64,000 nucleotides of DNA from CAWAXW01 sp963786155. GTDB taxonomy: Bacteria > Actinomycetota > CADDZG01 > WHSQ01. Shown piece by piece: positions 43,533-51,533 of the stretch; positions within the stretch are counted from its first letter, which is position 1; each line of letters starts with the position of its first letter. A model generated the notes under the pieces. That model saw nothing but the letters and a program-made list of their open reading frames with translations, was not told the DNA's origin and made no database searches. A program made the translations under genes and the position numbers. The DNA lies in NCBI GenBank assembly GCA_963786155.1, contig CAWAXW010000006.1, forward strand, positions 2,108,001 through 2,172,000, given 5' to 3'.

Positions 43533-44396
43533 GTGAGCACTCAGGAGACCGATCCACAGGTCGCGGCCGAGACCTATTGCTACCGACACCCGAAGACCCC
43601 CACCCGGTTGAGCTGCTCCCGCTGCGAGCGGCCGATCTGCGGGGTCTGTGCGACCCCCGCTTCCGTTGGTCAACACTGCCCCGAATGCGTGGACGAGGCC
43701 GCGCGGACGGCCCCCAAGGTCCGCTCGGCGATGCGGGCAAACGCTCCCGCGGTTATGACGATCATCGTCATCTGCGTTCTCGTCTTCATCGCACAGCTCG
43801 TGACCAGAAATGGCCCCAACGACGTGACGCTTCGTTTCGGGTCCTTCCCACCAGCCATCGCGGATGGCCAGTACTACCGGCTCGTAACCGCGATGTTCCT
43901 GCACTCGCCCAGTCTCTTCATCCACATCGGCTTCAACATGCTCGTCCTCTATATGTACGGGCCCAACGTGGAGCAGGCCTACGGAACACTCCGGTTCGTG
44001 GTGATGTACCTCATCTCGGGGTTCGTTGCCAGCGCCGTCTCCTACTCCTTCGGGCCCGTGAACAGCCTGGGCGTGGGAGCGTCCGGCGCGATCTTCGGCA
44101 TCGTGGGCGTGCTCCTGGTCTTCACCTACAACAGAAGACGATCGCAGTTCATCGGCGCCTACATGAACAGCCTGCTCGCGTTCGTCGGCATCAACCTTGC
44201 GTTGGGCTTCTTCCTGAGCGGGATCGACGTGTGGGCGCACGTCGGCGGGTTGGCCGCCGGCGTCCTGCTGGGTCTCGGGTTCGACCAAGGGGGCCGCGAA
44301 CCGCGCTCGGCCGCGATGCAGGCGGCGACTGCCGCCATCGTGCTCGGAGCCGGCATCGTGCTGGTCGTGATGCGAACGGCCGCTCTTACGAGCTGA
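43533..44396 (+). CDS. Rhomboid-family serine protease with N-terminal zinc-binding domain
   Basis: 287 residues. N-terminal Cys/His cluster (YCYRHPKTPTRLSCSRCERP, CGVCATPASVGQHCPEC) resembling a B-box-type zinc finger, then about seven transmembrane helices. Rhomboid catalytic Ser in LGVGASGAIFGIVG and His in VWAHVGGLAAG, with HIGFNMLVLYMYG in helix 2. Cleaves membrane proteins within the bilayer; the zinc domain faces the cytoplasm and may bind substrate. The GTG start overlaps an out-of-frame ATG. Confidence 0.9.
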   Translation: MSTQETDPQVAAETYCYRHPKTPTRLSCSRCERPICGVCATPASVGQHCPECVDEAARTAPKVRSAMRANAPAVMTIIVICVLVFIAQLVTRNGPNDVTLRFGSFPPAIADGQYYRLVTAMFLHSPSLFIHIGFNMLVLYMYGPNVEQAYGTLRFVVMYLISGFVASAVSYSFGPVNSLGVGASGAIFGIVGVLLVFTYNRRRSQFIGAYMNSLLAFVGINLALGFFLSGIDVWAHVGGLAAGVLLGLGFDQGGREPRSAAMQAATAAIVLGAGIVLVVMRTAALTS

Positions 44397-45211
44397 GCTC
44401 GACCTCGCCGTTCTTGATCGACCGCGACGCCGTCCGGGTTGTAGGTCTCGAACCCGAACCTGCCCTCGCTTTGCTTCCAAAAGCGGGTTGTCAGCTCCTG
44501 GCCCGGGAACACCGGCTTCGAGAACCGCACAGCGACGCGCTTGACCCGGGTGGGGTCGCCTCCGGCCAGCCCGTCGACCGCGGCCTTGGTTACTATCGCC
44601 ATCGTGCACATGCCGTGGTTGATGATCCCCGGCAGGCCGGCCATCTGGGCGATGCTCTCGTCGACATGGATCGGGTTGTTGTCTCCGGAGGCCTCGGCAT
44701 AGCGGTGCGTCTGGTCATCGTCCACTTTCGTGGCCTCCTCGTAGACGATGTCGCGCTGTTCACCACCGCCGGCCGACGACGACTTGCCCCCTGAGCCCGA
44801 GCCCCGTATGAACATCGTCCCGCGCAGCTCCGCCACGGCTTGGCCGTCTGGGTCGACGGCAGTCGCCTTCAATGTGAACGTCTCGCCCGTGTCCTTCGTC
44901 TCGACCGACTCCAAGACGGTTGACACTTTCAGCTTGTCACCAGGACGGATAGGCCTGTGGATGATGTGTTCTTCGGATCCGTGAACCAACCTGAGGACAT
45001 CTGCCTGCAACTCCGAATCCATCCCGGCCTCCATGAACGAGCCGAACGCGGCGACGATCGGGAAGATGGGCGAGGCCACGACGTCGTCGCCGCCGATGTA
45101 TCGCTCGTTCAAGTCGTTGGTCGCGCGGGCGTACTTCTCGATCGCTTCCGCGGTGACCTCGAAGTCCTTCTCGCCGTAGCTCTTTCCGACCAGGTCGGCG
45201 TTCAGTGGCAC
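44386..45211 (-). CDS. Two-domain MaoC-like hydratase (one frame break near the C-terminus)
   Basis: About 274 residues. N-terminal hotdog (VGKSYGEKDFEVTAEAIEKYARATNDLNE) and C-terminal MaoC domain with the hydratase-2 motif YAEASGDNNPIHVDESIAQMAGL. An extra G near 44420 breaks the last residues; repair gives VIKNGEVELSS and a stop at 44386. Hydrates 2-enoyl-CoA thioesters, or dehydrates 3-hydroxyacyl-CoA. Last gene of the acyl-CoA operon. SD GGAG before GTG 45211. Confidence 0.8.
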
Positions 45212-45234
45212 GGTGGTCGCTCCTCTCAGTCCAG

Positions 45235-45687
45235 TTACTCGGGCAACTCGATGTCGGCCTCTCCGGTGATCGCCGTTTGTTCCTCATCGAGGGTCAACTC
45301 GGGTGGCCCTGCCCCCCGCCGGCGGGCTTCGACGGTGACCTTCACCAGACCATCCTCGATAGCGATGACTCGGCCCGTGCAAACGATCTCGTCGCCGGGC
45401 CACACGCGGTTGGTGAAACGGACCTTGAAACGGCGGAGGTGGTTGGGGCCGCCGAACCAATCGGAGATCGCATGTGCGAGATGCCCGGCCGGAAGCATCC
45501 CCATGGCGAAGACAGTCGGCGCGCCGGTGCTGCGCGCGTAGGCCTCGTCCTGATGGATGGGATTGTCGTCGCCGCTCGCCGCGGCGTAGCGGACGAAGTC
45601 GCCACGATGCAATGGTCCGAACACCATCTCGCCCAGATCCATGCCCGGCGTCACGCCCTCTTTGGTGATGTGGAACGGCTCGGTCAT
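45235..45687 (-). CDS. MaoC-like hydratase subunit (catalytic hotdog)
   Basis: 150 residues, one hotdog domain. The hydratase-2 motif VRYAAASGDDNPIHQDEAYA supplies catalytic Asp and His. Family members of this size work as heterodimers with a non-catalytic hotdog partner, as in steroid side-chain hydratases ChsH1/ChsH2 and HadAB. The partner is the adjacent upstream gene, which overlaps by 4 bp (ATGA). Confidence 0.8.
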   Translation of the reverse strand: MTEPFHITKEGVTPGMDLGEMVFGPLHRGDFVRYAAASGDDNPIHQDEAYARSTGAPTVFAMGMLPAGHLAHAISDWFGGPNHLRRFKVRFTNRVWPGDEIVCTGRVIAIEDGLVKVTVEARRRGAGPPELTLDEEQTAITGEADIELPE

Positions 45688-46133
45688 GAGCCGGGGTCCT
45701 TCGCCGTCTGCAGCAACGTGTAGTACGCGGTGAGGACCTCGTCGCCGTTCTCATCCGTGAAGATCGTCTCGTAGGTGACGAAACGCATCGTCCCGCCTCT
45801 CTTGCCCTCTTTCTCGAAGTCCTTCGAGATCCTCATCGTCCCGGTGAGGGTCTCCCCCGCCACCGGGAGGCGCTTGTAGACGAACTCCTGTTCACCGTGC
45901 AACACCCGGGCATAGTCCAGGTTCGCACCGAGCCTGCGTTCACGCTCGTCGCGCGGCACCTGGAAGATCTGGGTGACCGTGAAGGTCGGCGGGGCGATGA
46001 CGTTGGGAAGGCCATGCTCGAGCGCGTGCTCGGGGTCCAGCAAGATCGGATTGTCTTCCCCGACGGCGAGGGCGAAGTCCCTAACCTTCTCTCTGTCGAC
46101 AGGAAGCTTGAAGACGATCTCGCTCTCAGGCAA
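45684..46133 (-). CDS. FAS1-type dehydratase N domain protein (partner hotdog)
   Basis: 149 residues. Single hotdog of the MaoC_dehydrat_N type (VDREKVRDFALAVGEDNPI, APPTFTVTQIF, LHGEQEFVYKRLPVAGETL). It has DNPI but lacks the following catalytic His seen in its partner, fitting a substrate-binding subunit of a heterodimeric enoyl-CoA hydratase. Overlaps the SDR gene by 8 bp and the next hydratase gene by 4 bp. Confidence 0.8.
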   Translation of the reverse strand: MPESEIVFKLPVDREKVRDFALAVGEDNPILLDPEHALEHGLPNVIAPPTFTVTQIFQVPRDERERRLGANLDYARVLHGEQEFVYKRLPVAGETLTGTMRISKDFEKEGKRGGTMRFVTYETIFTDENGDEVLTAYYTLLQTAKDPGS

Positions 46134-47061
46134 GCTTCACGCCCTCCCCGCCGGATGCCTTGATCATGCCCGCCATCATGCCTTCCGGAGCGATGCCGTT
46201 GGGGAAGGACTCCTGGAGCTTGGCCGCGAGCTCGTCGGGGTCCCACTTGCCTTCTTGCTTGATGGCCACGCCCACATCCCAGGGCTTGAGAACGTTGATC
46301 GTCCCGCCGTAGACGAAGAAGACCTGGCCGGTGATGTTCTGCGCGGCATCCGTCGACAGAGCCACGACCACGGGCGAGATGTTGTCGGCTGCCAGCGGGT
46401 CGTAGCCCTCGGGCTTGGGCATATCGCCGAACGTCTGCTCGGTCATCCGGGTGCGAGCGTTGGGAGCGAGGCAGTTGACCGTCACCCCATAGCGGCCGAG
46501 CTCCTGTGCGGCAATCATGGTGAAGGCCGCGATGGCCGCCTTGGCCGAGCCGTAGTTGGTCTGGCCGATGTTGCCGAAAACGCCCGAGGGGCTCGACGTA
46601 TTGATGACGCGGCCATTGATCTGGTTCCCGGCCTTTGATTGCTCACGCCAGTAGGCGGCCGCATGGCGGGTCGGCGCGAAGTGTCCCTTGAGGTGGACGT
46701 TGATGACCACGTCCCACTCTTCTTCCGTGACGTTCACGAGCATGCGGTCGCGCAGGATGCCGGCGTTGTTGACCAGGATGTCGAGCCTGCCGAATTCGCC
46801 CACGGCCTGCTTGACCATCTGCTCGGCCGCCGAGAAGTCCGCGACGTTGTCGAAGTTGGGGGCCGCGTCGCCCCCGAGCCCCTTGATCTCGTCGACGACC
46901 TGTTGCGCGGGCGATTGATCTTGGCCCTCGCCGGCCGACGATCCACCGAGATCGTTGACGATGACCTTGGCCCCGGCCTGCGCCAGAGCGAGCGAGTGCT
47001 CGCGGCCGATGCCGCGTCCCGCGCCCGTGACGATCGCTACCTTGCCGTCGAGTGATGGCAT
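46126..47061 (-). CDS. Short-chain dehydrogenase/reductase (3-hydroxyacyl-CoA dehydrogenase type)
   Basis: 311 residues. NAD(P) motif VTGAGRGIGREHSLALA, VNDLGGSS, LVNNAGILRDRM, catalytic Ser in INTSSPSGVFGN and Tyr-x3-Lys in TNYGSAKAA. The VNDLGG and ILRDRM features and the extra C-terminal region match the HSD17B4/Fox2-like group that oxidises 3-hydroxyacyl-CoA. SD GGAGGGAAAGG before the ATG. Central enzyme of the operon. Confidence 0.87.
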   Translation of the reverse strand: MPSLDGKVAIVTGAGRGIGREHSLALAQAGAKVIVNDLGGSSAGEGQDQSPAQQVVDEIKGLGGDAAPNFDNVADFSAAEQMVKQAVGEFGRLDILVNNAGILRDRMLVNVTEEEWDVVINVHLKGHFAPTRHAAAYWREQSKAGNQINGRVINTSSPSGVFGNIGQTNYGSAKAAIAAFTMIAAQELGRYGVTVNCLAPNARTRMTEQTFGDMPKPEGYDPLAADNISPVVVALSTDAAQNITGQVFFVYGGTINVLKPWDVGVAIKQEGKWDPDELAAKLQESFPNGIAPEGMMAGMIKASGGEGVKLA

Positions 47062-47076
47062 GCCTTTCCCTCCTGC

Positions 47077-48279
47077 CTAAGCGTCCAGCCGCCCGAGGAT
47101 CTTGCGGCTGATCACGACGCGTTGAATCTGCCCCGTGCCTTCGAAGATGTCGTAGACCTTGATGTCTCTGAACCACTTCTCGACGAGATGCTCTTTGCTG
47201 TAGCCCTCGGGTCCCATGATCTGGATGGCCCCGACGCATGCCTTGAGTGCGGCCCTGGGCGCGTGAGCCTTGCTCATCGACGCTTCCTTCGAGTTCGGGA
47301 TCTTGTGGTCCGCCATCGAGGCGGCCTGCCAGCACAACAGCCGGGCCGCGTCGAGCTCGCGCTTCATAGTGCCCAGCTTCTGCTCGATCGCAGCTCGCCG
47401 GGAGAAGTTGGTCGTCATCGGCAGCTCGGCGTTCGCCCAGTCCCGCGAGTACTCGTAAGCGGCGCGCCCTATCCCGACGGCCATGGCCGCGACCGATGGG
47501 CGCGAGGAGTCGAACGCCTTCATGGTGCCCTTGAAGCCGGAGCCCTTCGGCTCCAGCGCTTCCTTGCCGCCGAGGATGTTGTCGTACGGGATGCGGCAGT
47601 CCTCGAGGACAAGCTCGGCGGTCTCCGAAGCGGTCAAGCCCATCTTCTTCTCGATCTTGCCGACCTTGAAGCCCGGCGTGCCCTTCTCGACGACGAAGAA
47701 CTTCTGGCCCTGGCGGCCGAGTGACTTGTCGACGGTCGCGTTGACCACGACGATCTCGGCCCGCGCCCCGTTCGTGCAATAGATCTTCGTTCCGTTCAAG
47801 ACCCACTCGTCACCGTCGAGAACGGCCGTCGTCTGCACGTTGCCCACATCGGAGCCGGCTTGCGGTTCGGTCACGGCTAGCGCGCCGAAGCGCGGTTCGT
47901 CACTCTCCACGTCGAAGACGTCTTTCAGGAAGCGCTTCTTCTGGTCGTCCGTGCCGGCCGCCATGATCGACGGCATCGCGAGACCCGGCCCCGGGATGTT
48001 CAGAAGCACGGCGGGGTCGCCCCAGGCCAGCTCTTCCGAGCCGACCACGGCCATCATGCTCCCGATACTTTTCCGCTTTCCGGGCTCGACGCCCGCGCTC
48101 TCCTCCGGCATAACCGATGCCCTGTTGCCCGCGAGCTGCCCCAGCTGTTGGATCGTCTCCTTGGGCAGGACTCCGTTCTCGTCCGCTTCTCGCGCGAGCG
48201 GTCTCAATGTCGACTCCGCGAACATGTGCACGAAGTCTCGGACCTGCGACACGGTTGGATCGAGCTCGAAGTCGATCAT
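47077..48279 (-). CDS. Acyl-CoA dehydrogenase (catalytic subunit)
   Basis: 400 residues. VTEPQAGSDVGNVQTTA (flavin/substrate segment), GPEGYSKEHLVEKWFRD and DIFEGTGQIQRVVISR, which holds the catalytic glutamate (usual YEGT). Oxidises acyl-CoA to 2-enoyl-CoA and passes electrons to ETF. ATG 48279 overlaps the stop of the second dehydrogenase gene (ATGA), suggesting the two form one complex. Confidence 0.88.
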   Translation of the reverse strand: MIDFELDPTVSQVRDFVHMFAESTLRPLAREADENGVLPKETIQQLGQLAGNRASVMPEESAGVEPGKRKSIGSMMAVVGSEELAWGDPAVLLNIPGPGLAMPSIMAAGTDDQKKRFLKDVFDVESDEPRFGALAVTEPQAGSDVGNVQTTAVLDGDEWVLNGTKIYCTNGARAEIVVVNATVDKSLGRQGQKFFVVEKGTPGFKVGKIEKKMGLTASETAELVLEDCRIPYDNILGGKEALEPKGSGFKGTMKAFDSSRPSVAAMAVGIGRAAYEYSRDWANAELPMTTNFSRRAAIEQKLGTMKRELDAARLLCWQAASMADHKIPNSKEASMSKAHAPRAALKACVGAIQIMGPEGYSKEHLVEKWFRDIKVYDIFEGTGQIQRVVISRKILGRLDA

Positions 48280-49358
48280 CGGCCTCCTCCGATAAGGGCG
48301 TCCCCAACGAGATCGGGCGAGTCGAAGACCGACAGCGTGACCGCGTCCCGGAACCACTTCTCGACGGGATGGTCTCGGATGTAGCCATGACCTCCCAGAA
48401 CCTGAACTCCGTCATCACCACACAAGATCGCGGCCGCGAGAGCTTGGCCCACGCCCTGCGCAACGTCTTCCACGGTCGCCTCGCCGCGATCGACCTTCCA
48501 CGCGGCATCCCAGAGAGCGAGTCGCGCGGCATCCACCTCGATCGCCATGTCGGCGATCTTGAACGAGATCCCTTGGAATGCACCTATCGGTTTGCCGAAC
48601 GCCTCACGCTCGGTCGCGTACTGCGCGGCGTGCTCGAGCGATGCCCGGGCACAACCGACGGCCAGCGCGCCGACGCTGAGCTTGGTCCAAAGGAGGGCCT
48701 TCGTTAGCTCGGGTGACGGCGGCATGGTGTGACCCGTCCCGTTGAACCGCACGACGGAAGTCCGAGCGGCTTCGAGCCCCAGCTTGGCCTCGGGCCGAAC
48801 GATCTCCCAATCGGTCTCTTTGTCGACGATGGCCGCTCCAAGCCCCTCGTCTGAACGGCCCACCACGATCCCCAGCGTTGCCTCGTCGGCGTCGAGCACC
48901 CCGTACTTCTCGCCGGATACCTTGTCGCCGTCGACCGTCGTCTCCAAGCTCTGCAGGTCCCCGACCGCGATCTTCTCTCCCAGCGCCACGAATGACGGAG
49001 TGTGCCGCTCGGCGAACGAGGGCAGGTACTGGGTCTTCTGCTCTTCGCTACCGGCGAGACCGATCACGATCGCCGCCAGTCCCGAGCCGATGGCCTGGAA
49101 AGCTATCCCCGGGTCTCCCCACGCAAGCTCTTCGACGGCGATGCAATACGTGATGGGATCGAGCAGGCCCCCGCCCCCGTAGCTCTCGTCGACCGGAGCC
49201 ACCACGCCGATCTCGTGGATCCTGGCCAGCAAGTCGGCGGGCACGCGCCGGTCGCTCTCGCATGCACGTGCGGCCGGCCTGACCACTTCAGAGGAGAACT
49301 CATTCAGAGTCGTCTTGAGTGCGACCTGCTCGTCGTTCGGCTGAAGATCGAAGCCCAT
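48276..49358 (-). CDS. Acyl-CoA dehydrogenase-like subunit lacking the catalytic Glu motif
   Basis: 360 residues. ACAD fold: GVVAPVDESYGGGGLLDP, REAFGKPIGAFQGISFKIADM and QVLGGHGYIRDHPVEKWFRDA. The C-terminal position that holds the catalytic Glu in most members reads TLSVFDSPD, so YEGT is absent. In mycobacterial alpha2beta2 dehydrogenases one subunit carries the catalytic base and the other does not; this protein fits that partner. First gene of the operon; ATG 49358 has GAGGG upstream. Confidence 0.82.
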   Translation of the reverse strand: MGFDLQPNDEQVALKTTLNEFSSEVVRPAARACESDRRVPADLLARIHEIGVVAPVDESYGGGGLLDPITYCIAVEELAWGDPGIAFQAIGSGLAAIVIGLAGSEEQKTQYLPSFAERHTPSFVALGEKIAVGDLQSLETTVDGDKVSGEKYGVLDADEATLGIVVGRSDEGLGAAIVDKETDWEIVRPEAKLGLEAARTSVVRFNGTGHTMPPSPELTKALLWTKLSVGALAVGCARASLEHAAQYATEREAFGKPIGAFQGISFKIADMAIEVDAARLALWDAAWKVDRGEATVEDVAQGVGQALAAAILCGDDGVQVLGGHGYIRDHPVEKWFRDAVTLSVFDSPDLVGDALIGGGR

Positions 49359-49521
49359 CGTTGCCCTCGTTTCTCGCCCGGATCCGCACTTGACCGCCGG
49401 GTCAAGTTTTCCCAGGAGTATAGCCAGCACCGGCCAGCTGATGAAAATCGCATGAAGTTGCGCGTCGTTGACTGCGCAGTGTGGTTTTATTTCCTTACAC
49501 GAGAAAGGAGGTGGTCCCGAC

Positions 49522-49566
49522 TTGAGTGATAGTTGTTATGGACCTCGTGAGGTGAGCGGCTGCTAG
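49522..49566 (+). CDS. Possible 14-residue leader peptide
   Basis: TTG start 10 nt after GGAGG; reads MSDSCYGPREVSGC then TAG. Supported mainly by the exceptional Shine-Dalgarno. No match recognised. Confidence 0.35.
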   Translation: MSDSCYGPREVSGC

Positions 49567-49714
49567 TGGCTTAGCCTCGAAACAAGGGTTCTGGCCACCT
49601 CAGATCTAGGCCACGGGCAGAATCCCAACCGGCTCACCGGTCACCCCTCCCCGGTCTGGTCCTCCGGGCATCACCGATGAAGTGAGGCAGGTGGCTCCAA
49701 GTGCCGAACATGGA

Positions 49715-49750
49715 ACCGGCGTAGGTATCCCCTACGCCGGTTTCTTTTTG
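49715..49750 (+). terminator. Strong intrinsic terminator
   Basis: ACCGGCGTAGG/CCTACGCCGGT perfect 11-bp stem with a TATCC loop, followed by TTTCTTTTTG. Oriented on the plus strand, with no plus-strand protein gene before it. Confidence 0.85.
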
Positions 49751-49771
49751 TCGTAGCGGCGCGTCGACCGC

Positions 49772-51449
49772 TCAGCTCTCACATTGGTAGGCAGTTTGTT
49801 CCTTCGTGTTGGCCCGGACGCATTGGTCGTTGCCTTTGCCTCCGTTCAGATTGTCCCCGACACCTGCCCCAGAATCGAGGAAGTCGTTCCCGGCGCCTCC
49901 ATGTAGATAATCCAGATCGTCGCCTCCGAGGATGCGATCGTCGCCCCCACGTGCAGTGATGACATCCGAGCCACGGCCACCTTGGAGAACGTTCGGCCCC
50001 TTCGAACCGATGATCTCGTCGTTCCCCGAGGTTCCGGTGGTGTTCTCGATCGAGTAGAGCACTTCGTTTCCTATCTGCGCGCCCTTCGCCAGGGCGATGG
50101 CGATCCCCTGGCTCACTCCGTTAACGACCGAGACGCTGAGCTCGATCTTGAGGTGGGCACCGAATGTCGGGTACGCCAACGTGTCGACCCCGGACCCCCC
50201 ATCAACGATGTCCTTGCCCAGTTGAGGAGCGATGACATCGTTTCCTCCGAGTCCACAGATCACGTCGGCTGCAAGGGTGCCTTCGAGTTGGTCGTCCCCT
50301 TCGGTGCCGACGATGGTGCAGGGGCTTCCGTCCGCCGCGGAGCTCTCGACCACGTTCGCAGGAGTCTCCGATGTCAGAAATGGACTATCGGCTACGTTCC
50401 AGTGGGTGGCGAGGTAGCTTCCCGGAGCCGGGTTCGTGTTGAAGTAGTCGTCATCGTTGCAGTCGAACGGCAACAGGGCTGTTCCCTCCCACTCGGGATA
50501 AGCACAGACGACGTCGCCTTGTCCGCACATGACATCTAAGTGATCGGAGCAGTGCCCGCCTTCGCTGAAGTGCGGCGCACTCTCCTGCACAGCTCCCAAG
50601 CTATGGAACAACTCATGCGATTCAATGAACTGCCAGCAGCCACCTGCATAGTCGATGCCTTCAGCGGTAGTTTCGATGAACCCACCCACCTGTGCGTACC
50701 CGGAGATGCCCGTGGCGCCGGTGTTTGCGTTCTTAGCGCCCGGAGAATCATCTGCTGATCTCGTTGCGATGCAACTGGCGCCGCCCTTGAACTCGCTAAA
50801 CAACTGCAGCCAGATCAAGTACCGACGATCTGCTCTCGCGTATCCCTGTGCCTTGAGCGCCTTGACTACGTTGGCGAAGGAGTAATCGCTCGTGGGCGGA
50901 AGGATCACCTTCTCCACCGACAACTTGCATTGAGGATCCGTAACCCACCTGAGATGACGCGTCCCCTCCCGTCTGGGCAGCGCTCCGGTCAACCTGAGTG
51001 TCCATCGCCCACGCCCAGAAGCGGATATGAGGTACGACTTGCTCGTACTGGTCGGGAAGATCGGAGGGGAGCCCATAGATGGCCTGGACCCGCGACCCGT
51101 CTGACCCGTTCCCGTAGCACGGCACCTCGCTTGATCTCACGACGGGGGCCGCTCCAGGGAGTTGCGAAAGGATCTCGGACGGTCGCTCGATCCGGCGGAG
51201 AGCCGAGGGGTCGAAATCGATCACCTCCAGGTCGTCGCCGTGCGTGCAGAGATCGGTCGAGGCGACCTCGTAGACGCCGGCACAATCGCCGGAGGAACGA
51301 GCAACCAATCCAGGCGGATCGTGGGATCTTCCGCCCGTCAAAGCTCGGGAAGTCGGTTCGTCGCCTGAGGAGAGCATCCAAACCGCAACCGCCCCCGCGA
51401 TCAGGCTTGCGATGATTCCGAGCGGTACCAGTCGTCGTGCGTTCGACAT
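49772..51449 (-). CDS. Secreted metzincin-like protease with RTX calcium-binding repeats (one frame break)
   Basis: About 558 residues. Signal anchor (RRLVPLGIIASLIAGAVAVWML). Zinc motif QFIESHELFHSLGAVQ, an HExxHxxG site, though the spacing to a third ligand is unclear. C-terminal RTX nonapeptides GGNDVIAPQLGKD, GGRGSDVITARGGDDRILGG and GGAGNDFLDSGAG bind calcium. The frame breaks at a run of four C (50963-50966); removing one base gives TGGTRHLRWVTD. ATG 51449 has GAGGAG upstream. Probably a calcium-activated extracellular protease. Confidence 0.75.
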
Positions 51450-51533
51450 ATGGCTCTCCTCACCCAAGCCTGAACGGGTGAGAGAGGGCTGTCTACGGGG
51501 TAGTGCAACATCCGTCCAAACGACCGTGGACCA

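Larger units (their letters stand above)
49502..49750 (+). ncRNA. Short independent transcription unit with extreme Shine-Dalgarno
   Basis: A 249-nt unit in the gap between the dehydrogenase start and the RTX protease end. It begins with AGAAAGGAGGTGGTCC (49502-49517), complementary to the conserved 16S rRNA 3' tail with a single G-U pair, then a 14-codon frame, then pairing segments (GGTGAGC/GCTCACC; GCCACCT/AGGTGGC; CCACCTC at 49593-49599 can also cover the Shine-Dalgarno). It ends in a strong terminator at 49715-49750. TTGACT near 49468 is a possible -35. No protein-coding frame fills it. Could be a regulatory RNA, leader peptide unit or ribosome-targeting RNA. Confidence 0.55.

Noticed and set aside
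49502..49517. Fragment of a 16S rRNA gene on the reverse strand
   Set aside because: Similarity stops after the tail; the following bases do not continue into the conserved 16S end.
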